Origin: Planctomycetota bacterium
Lineage (GTDB): Bacteria; Planctomycetota; Planctomycetia; Isosphaerales; Isosphaeraceae
NCBI GenBank assembly: GCA_021791715.1
Contig: JAJYWB010000046.1
Span: 1 to 46,965, forward strand
Direction: 5' to 3'
DNA length: 46,965 nt
Below, in pieces: positions 43,841 through 46,965 of the stretch. The position numbers and the translations under genes are program-made. How positions within the stretch are numbered: position 1 is the stretch's first letter; every line of letters starts with the position of its first letter. The notes under the pieces were generated by a model that was given only the letters and a program-made list of their open reading frames with translations, was not told the DNA's origin and did no database searches.

Positions 43841-46039
43841 TCACCGGGGCGTCTCGGCGGGCGCCTGCGGGTTGTTAAAAGGCGAGCCTCCCGTCGCGGC
43901 GGGATTGGAATCGCGAATAGCGCCCGGTTTTCCGTTAGCGGAGACTCCCACGGGAGTCGCGGGAGGCGTCGTCGCGGTCGATTCCTCCGCGCCGTTTTCC
44001 ATTCGGCCGCGGAGCGATGCGATCAACGTCGGCGCGCCGAGAGCCAGCAGAAGATCAGCCTGAGCCTGTGTCGCCTGCCAGATCGCGTCGAGCCGAGCGT
44101 TCTCGAGCTGGATCAACCTCTGTCGCGCCTGATACAGTTTGTTGAGATCGGTCTGACCCGCGTCGAACAGCCGTTCGATCGATCCGACCTGTTTCTTCAG
44201 CGAATCGGTCAATCCGTTCGTCCGTTCCACAAGTGTTTGTGATTGCCTCCATTTCGCCAGCGAAGCCTTCACCTGCGCGACCGTCCGTTGCTCGATCTGC
44301 TGCAAAGCGACCAGGGCGCGGCGATACTCGGCCTCGCGCTGACGGAGCAGCGGAGTTCCGTTGTTCAACAGAGGGATCGGCTGAATCCAAACAAATCCAA
44401 AATATTGCACCGCGACTTCGTCGCTTTCATATTCGGGACCGACGATCGGAGTCGGAGTTCGATCGGCGTTCGCCAGCCGCATCGCCGCGTGCGCCCCCTC
44501 CGTCTGCGCTCGCGCCGCGAAGATCTCGGGGCGCGATCCGAGCGCGATTTGTATCAAAGCATTTTCATCAATTTCGGGTATTAAATTGGGCAGAACGATT
44601 CGGTCGAGCGGCTCGATCCGTCCCGCGGTCTCGGGAACGCCGATCTGATTATGCAGATCGGTGAGCGCCGTCGCGTAATCTTGCTTCGCCGCCTCGTATT
44701 GCTGGATCGTCGCCTGGCTCTCGACCTCGGCGAGCGCCACGTCCGCGGGAAGCGTTTGACCCGCCTCCAAACGTCGATGTAATGATTCCAACAACTTTTG
44801 ATTGAAATCGGCCAGATCCCTGGCGATCCGCCGCTTCTCGCGACGATACGCCGCGGTTTGATAAAATCGGTATGTCTGCACAAGAGAAGTCATCTCGGCC
44901 AGTACGACCGTCCACTGCTGTTGATCGTAAGCCGCCTGCGCGATCGCGGCGCGGTGCGTCGTCTGATGTTTCAGCTCGATCGGTTGACGCCAAGAAACAT
45001 AGATATATTGTTTACCGACTTGATACCCTTTGGGAACGTTTCTCCCCGCTCTGCCGCCGCCGAACGTGTCCGGGGGAACGAGGTTGACGGGTCGGAAGTC
45101 GATCCAGAGCGTCGGGTTGAGCGTCGTCGGAAACTGCTTGGCCGCCTCGACCGCCTCGGCCGACGCGACGTTTCCCTGCCGAAGCGCGATGAGATCGGGA
45201 TTCCCCGTCACCGCTCCATAAAGCGCGGCTTGAAGGCTGATCGGTCGGCCGCTTAATACCTCGTTCGATCCCGCGGCGAAGTTCGAAGGCGACGCGAGCG
45301 GGCTCGTGTCGACGTTCGGCGGTTGCGCCGCGGCGTTCGATCCGAATCCCGAATCGCCGAGCTGCGCCCCGTTCGCCTTCATCTGGAACACGAGCGGATC
45401 GAACGCTCGCATGTTCGATTGAGATTGTCTTTGACCGTTCGACGCGGGATTCGATCCTCGCCGCGGGTTCGCCTCGTTCACCGTCGCGACGATCGATCGA
45501 GGACGCGGCGAATCGTTCGCCGGGATCGATCGAGAACTAAACGCCTGAATCGGTCTGGGATCGATCCCGAGAGCCTCGTAAGTCGACCGGTTCGGCGCGG
45601 GCTCACCATTCGAACGACTTGATTCAACTTTCCCTGACGAATAATCCTGAGTCGGCTGAGCGACGCCCGGGGTTGTATTTCGAGGATTCGACCGCGGGAT
45701 CGACCGAGCCGCGGCGATATCGGGTTGTGCTGGACGACCGTTCTGGACGGGGTTCGACGGTACGGCGATTTGTCCCGAGCCGGATCGGTTCGCTTCGGGC
45801 TTGCGACGCGACAACCAGCCGCGGATTCCTCGTTTAGGGCGTTCGCTTTGAGCGTCGGCGGCGTCGGTCGGTCGAGTTGAAAAAGAGGCCGCCGGCTCGG
45901 TTGCGGAAGCGTTCGCCGTGTTCGGGTACGTCGGATCGACTGGAGGCGCGGCGAAGATCGCTTCCGAGGCCAAAACGATGAACGAAACCGCCGTGACGTG
46001 AAAAGCGATTCGCTTGAGTTTTTTCCGCGATCGATTCAT
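43841..46039 (-). CDS. TolC-family outer-membrane efflux protein
   Basis: 732 residues. ATG 46039 starts a signal peptide (about 1-30, FHVTAVSFIVLASEAIFAA); an in-frame TTG eight codons earlier is less likely. Residues 30-250 are an unusually long Pro/Ser/Asn/Arg-rich linker with GIRGWLSRRKPEANR. The TolC (OEP) domain follows: LQAALYGAVTGNPDLIALR, long helical hairpins with heptads (YEAAKQDYATALTDLHNQIG and LIQLENARLDAIWQATQAQ), and an AGQTDLNKLYQ stretch. The protein forms the outer-membrane exit duct of an efflux or type I secretion system. No membrane-fusion or pump gene lies in the window, so its partners are unknown. Confidence 0.88.
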   Translation of the reverse strand: MNRSRKKLKRIAFHVTAVSFIVLASEAIFAAPPVDPTYPNTANASATEPAASFSTRPTDAADAQSERPKRGIRGWLSRRKPEANRSGSGQIAVPSNPVQNGRPAQPDIAAARSIPRSNPRNTTPGVAQPTQDYSSGKVESSRSNGEPAPNRSTYEALGIDPRPIQAFSSRSIPANDSPRPRSIVATVNEANPRRGSNPASNGQRQSQSNMRAFDPLVFQMKANGAQLGDSGFGSNAAAQPPNVDTSPLASPSNFAAGSNEVLSGRPISLQAALYGAVTGNPDLIALRQGNVASAEAVEAAKQFPTTLNPTLWIDFRPVNLVPPDTFGGGRAGRNVPKGYQVGKQYIYVSWRQPIELKHQTTHRAAIAQAAYDQQQWTVVLAEMTSLVQTYRFYQTAAYRREKRRIARDLADFNQKLLESLHRRLEAGQTLPADVALAEVESQATIQQYEAAKQDYATALTDLHNQIGVPETAGRIEPLDRIVLPNLIPEIDENALIQIALGSRPEIFAARAQTEGAHAAMRLANADRTPTPIVGPEYESDEVAVQYFGFVWIQPIPLLNNGTPLLRQREAEYRRALVALQQIEQRTVAQVKASLAKWRQSQTLVERTNGLTDSLKKQVGSIERLFDAGQTDLNKLYQARQRLIQLENARLDAIWQATQAQADLLLALGAPTLIASLRGRMENGAEESTATTPPATPVGVSANGKPGAIRDSNPAATGGSPFNNPQAPAETPR

Positions 46040-46348
46040 GGCGAACACTCTCTTCACTAACAATCAAACATCGGAAAGCCCGCGAAACCTTCGATCCGGC
46101 TCGGCCCGAATTCCCCTTAACTAGTGTCAATCGAATGATTTGCGGTCACAAAGCCGATCGCGACGAGGGGGAACGACGACTTCGCCTTGAAGCGAGCACA
46201 CGGTATTCATCGTCCAAAGCAACCCTCGTAATCGCACGATGAAGCAAAATTCATCCAACGCGTTGATCCGCGACATTCGGAATCGCGATCCTTCCGAGAT
46301 TCTTTGATCGGATGTCGCCGCCCCGGTTGATTCGACAATTCTTAAAGA

Positions 46349-46369
46349 CGGGCGTCGCTTTGACGTCCG
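46349..46369. terminator. Hairpin in the intergenic region
   Basis: CGGGCGTC (46349-46356) pairs with GACGTCCG (46362-46369), eight pairs with one G-T, around a 5-base loop. AT-rich DNA follows on the plus side. Confidence 0.35.
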
Positions 46370-46566
46370 AAGATAAATCATATTGTATTAGTATGTTATA
46401 GAAAATAATGTCATCGATAGACGATCCCCAAAAAGTTGCGATCGACGGAAGGTATCACGAGCATATCGAGTCGACTTTCTTTTGAACAAAGTCTCGCCTC
46501 GCAACCCAATCGATTTATGCAATAATAGATTTATAGTTAATATATTAATTTTGGTGTCATGCGGGC

Positions 46567-46593
46567 TTGAATCCTTCGGACGTACGGATTCAA
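46567..46593. promoter_or_regulatory. 8-bp perfect inverted repeat upstream of the Rpn-like gene
   Basis: TTGAATCC (46567-46574) and GGATTCAA (46586-46593) are perfect inverted repeats 11 bases apart, about 160 bases before GTG 46752. It could be a regulator site or an RNA hairpin. Confidence 0.3.
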
Positions 46594-46751
46594 CGCCGAT
46601 GATTTCGTCGATTATTCTCTCCGCCGGCGAGACTCGGCCGCTTCGGTTGATTAGAATTTCACTCGCACGCGGTCCGACGAAACGATCGAACGTCGGCGCG
46701 GCGGTTCGATCGCATCCAATACCATTCGCTTGGAATTCCCGGAGGTTCCCC

Positions 46752-46965
46752 GTGGCGAAAAAGTATGACGTCGTGATGAAAGAGCTGGTCGAACGCGATC
46801 CCGCGGCGTGGCTCGCGCTTCTGGGAATCAAGACCAAGGGACCGATCGGGATCGTCAACACCGATCTCTCGGCGTTCTCGTCCGACGCCGACAAGATCCT
46901 CCTGATCAAAACGGCCAAATCGCATCTTGTTCATATGGAATTTCAATCGACACGCGACTACACCC
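46752..46965 (+). CDS. Rpn/PD-(D/E)XK nuclease-family protein (5' part)
   Basis: GTG 46752 follows GGAGG (46741-46745). The 71 residues in the window begin MAKKYDVVMKELVERDPAAW and contain VNTDLSAFSSDADKILLI and HLVHMEFQSTRDY. The Asp after the first strand and the (H)MEFQS strand match the D...ExQ active site of Rpn-like nucleases, once annotated as transposases, which cut DNA and promote recA-independent recombination. The gene runs off the end of the window, so completeness cannot be judged. Uma2-family proteins, the next closest choice, lack the MEFQS strand. Confidence 0.7.
   Translation, partial: MAKKYDVVMKELVERDPAAWLALLGIKTKGPIGIVNTDLSAFSSDADKILLIKTAKSHLVHMEFQSTRDYT

Larger units (their letters stand above)
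46040..46751. other. Intergenic region between the TolC-family and Rpn-like genes
   Basis: AT-rich parts (46380-46410 and 46520-46560) alternate with ordinary DNA. Two hairpins are described separately. No protein-coding frame shows family features, and no tRNA cloverleaf was found. Confidence 0.5.

Overview
The window reads as chromosomal DNA of a planctomycete, most likely of the Isosphaeraceae type. This is inferred from gene content, not from a search. The clues are a membrane Ser/Thr kinase with a planctomycete-style N-terminal extension, an array of Uma2 nucleases, a Gly/Met/Tyr-rich secreted protein, a TPR-CHAT protein, many GTG/TTG starts and a GC-rich, CGATCG-heavy coding style. No rRNA, tRNA or CRISPR array was found.

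Layout. 1-1400: end of a possible defence-type operon with a broken rloB-like gene, then a decayed AT-richer stretch. 1408-9645: a glycosyltransferase, a secreted protein of unknown role, an HtrA-like protease with two PDZ domains, alaS, and the Gly-rich secreted protein. 9733-11352 (minus): a beta-class DNA methyltransferase fused to a restriction-endonuclease-like domain. 11719-17371: sucA, sucB and lpd, the whole 2-oxoglutarate dehydrogenase complex. 17418-22686 (minus): a three-gene signalling cluster made of a membrane-anchored CPC thiol protein, a hybrid histidine kinase with a His-rich membrane sensor, and a receiver/anti-sigma-kinase fusion. 22687-23812: a long non-coding stretch with an 81-bp tandem repeat and inverted GGGAGGG elements. 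23813-27568: a 1251-residue TPR-CHAT protein that seems to have lost its protease dyad. 27961-28932: an FHA-GGDEF diguanylate cyclase. 29157-32053: a TIM-barrel isomerase, a J-domain protein, an ArsR-type regulator and csrA. 32290-34627: thrC and dapB (aspartate-family amino acids). 34747-40668: uxs, galE and wecB (nucleotide sugars), split by three tandem Uma2 nucleases. 40758-43745: the Ser/Thr kinase with an extracytoplasmic beta-helix-like domain. 43841-46039 (minus): a TolC-family outer-membrane protein. 46752-end: the start of an Rpn/PD-(D/E)XK nuclease gene.

Core metabolism (2-oxoglutarate dehydrogenase, threonine and lysine/peptidoglycan precursors, sugar nucleotides, alanyl-tRNA synthetase) is interleaved with signalling and accessory genes. 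The items most worth a second look are the thiol-protein/hybrid-kinase/receiver-anti-sigma cluster, the catalytically dead-looking TPR-CHAT protein with the repeat array upstream, the mosaic Uma2 triplet, and clusters of rare A/T-ending codons inside otherwise GC-rich genes.
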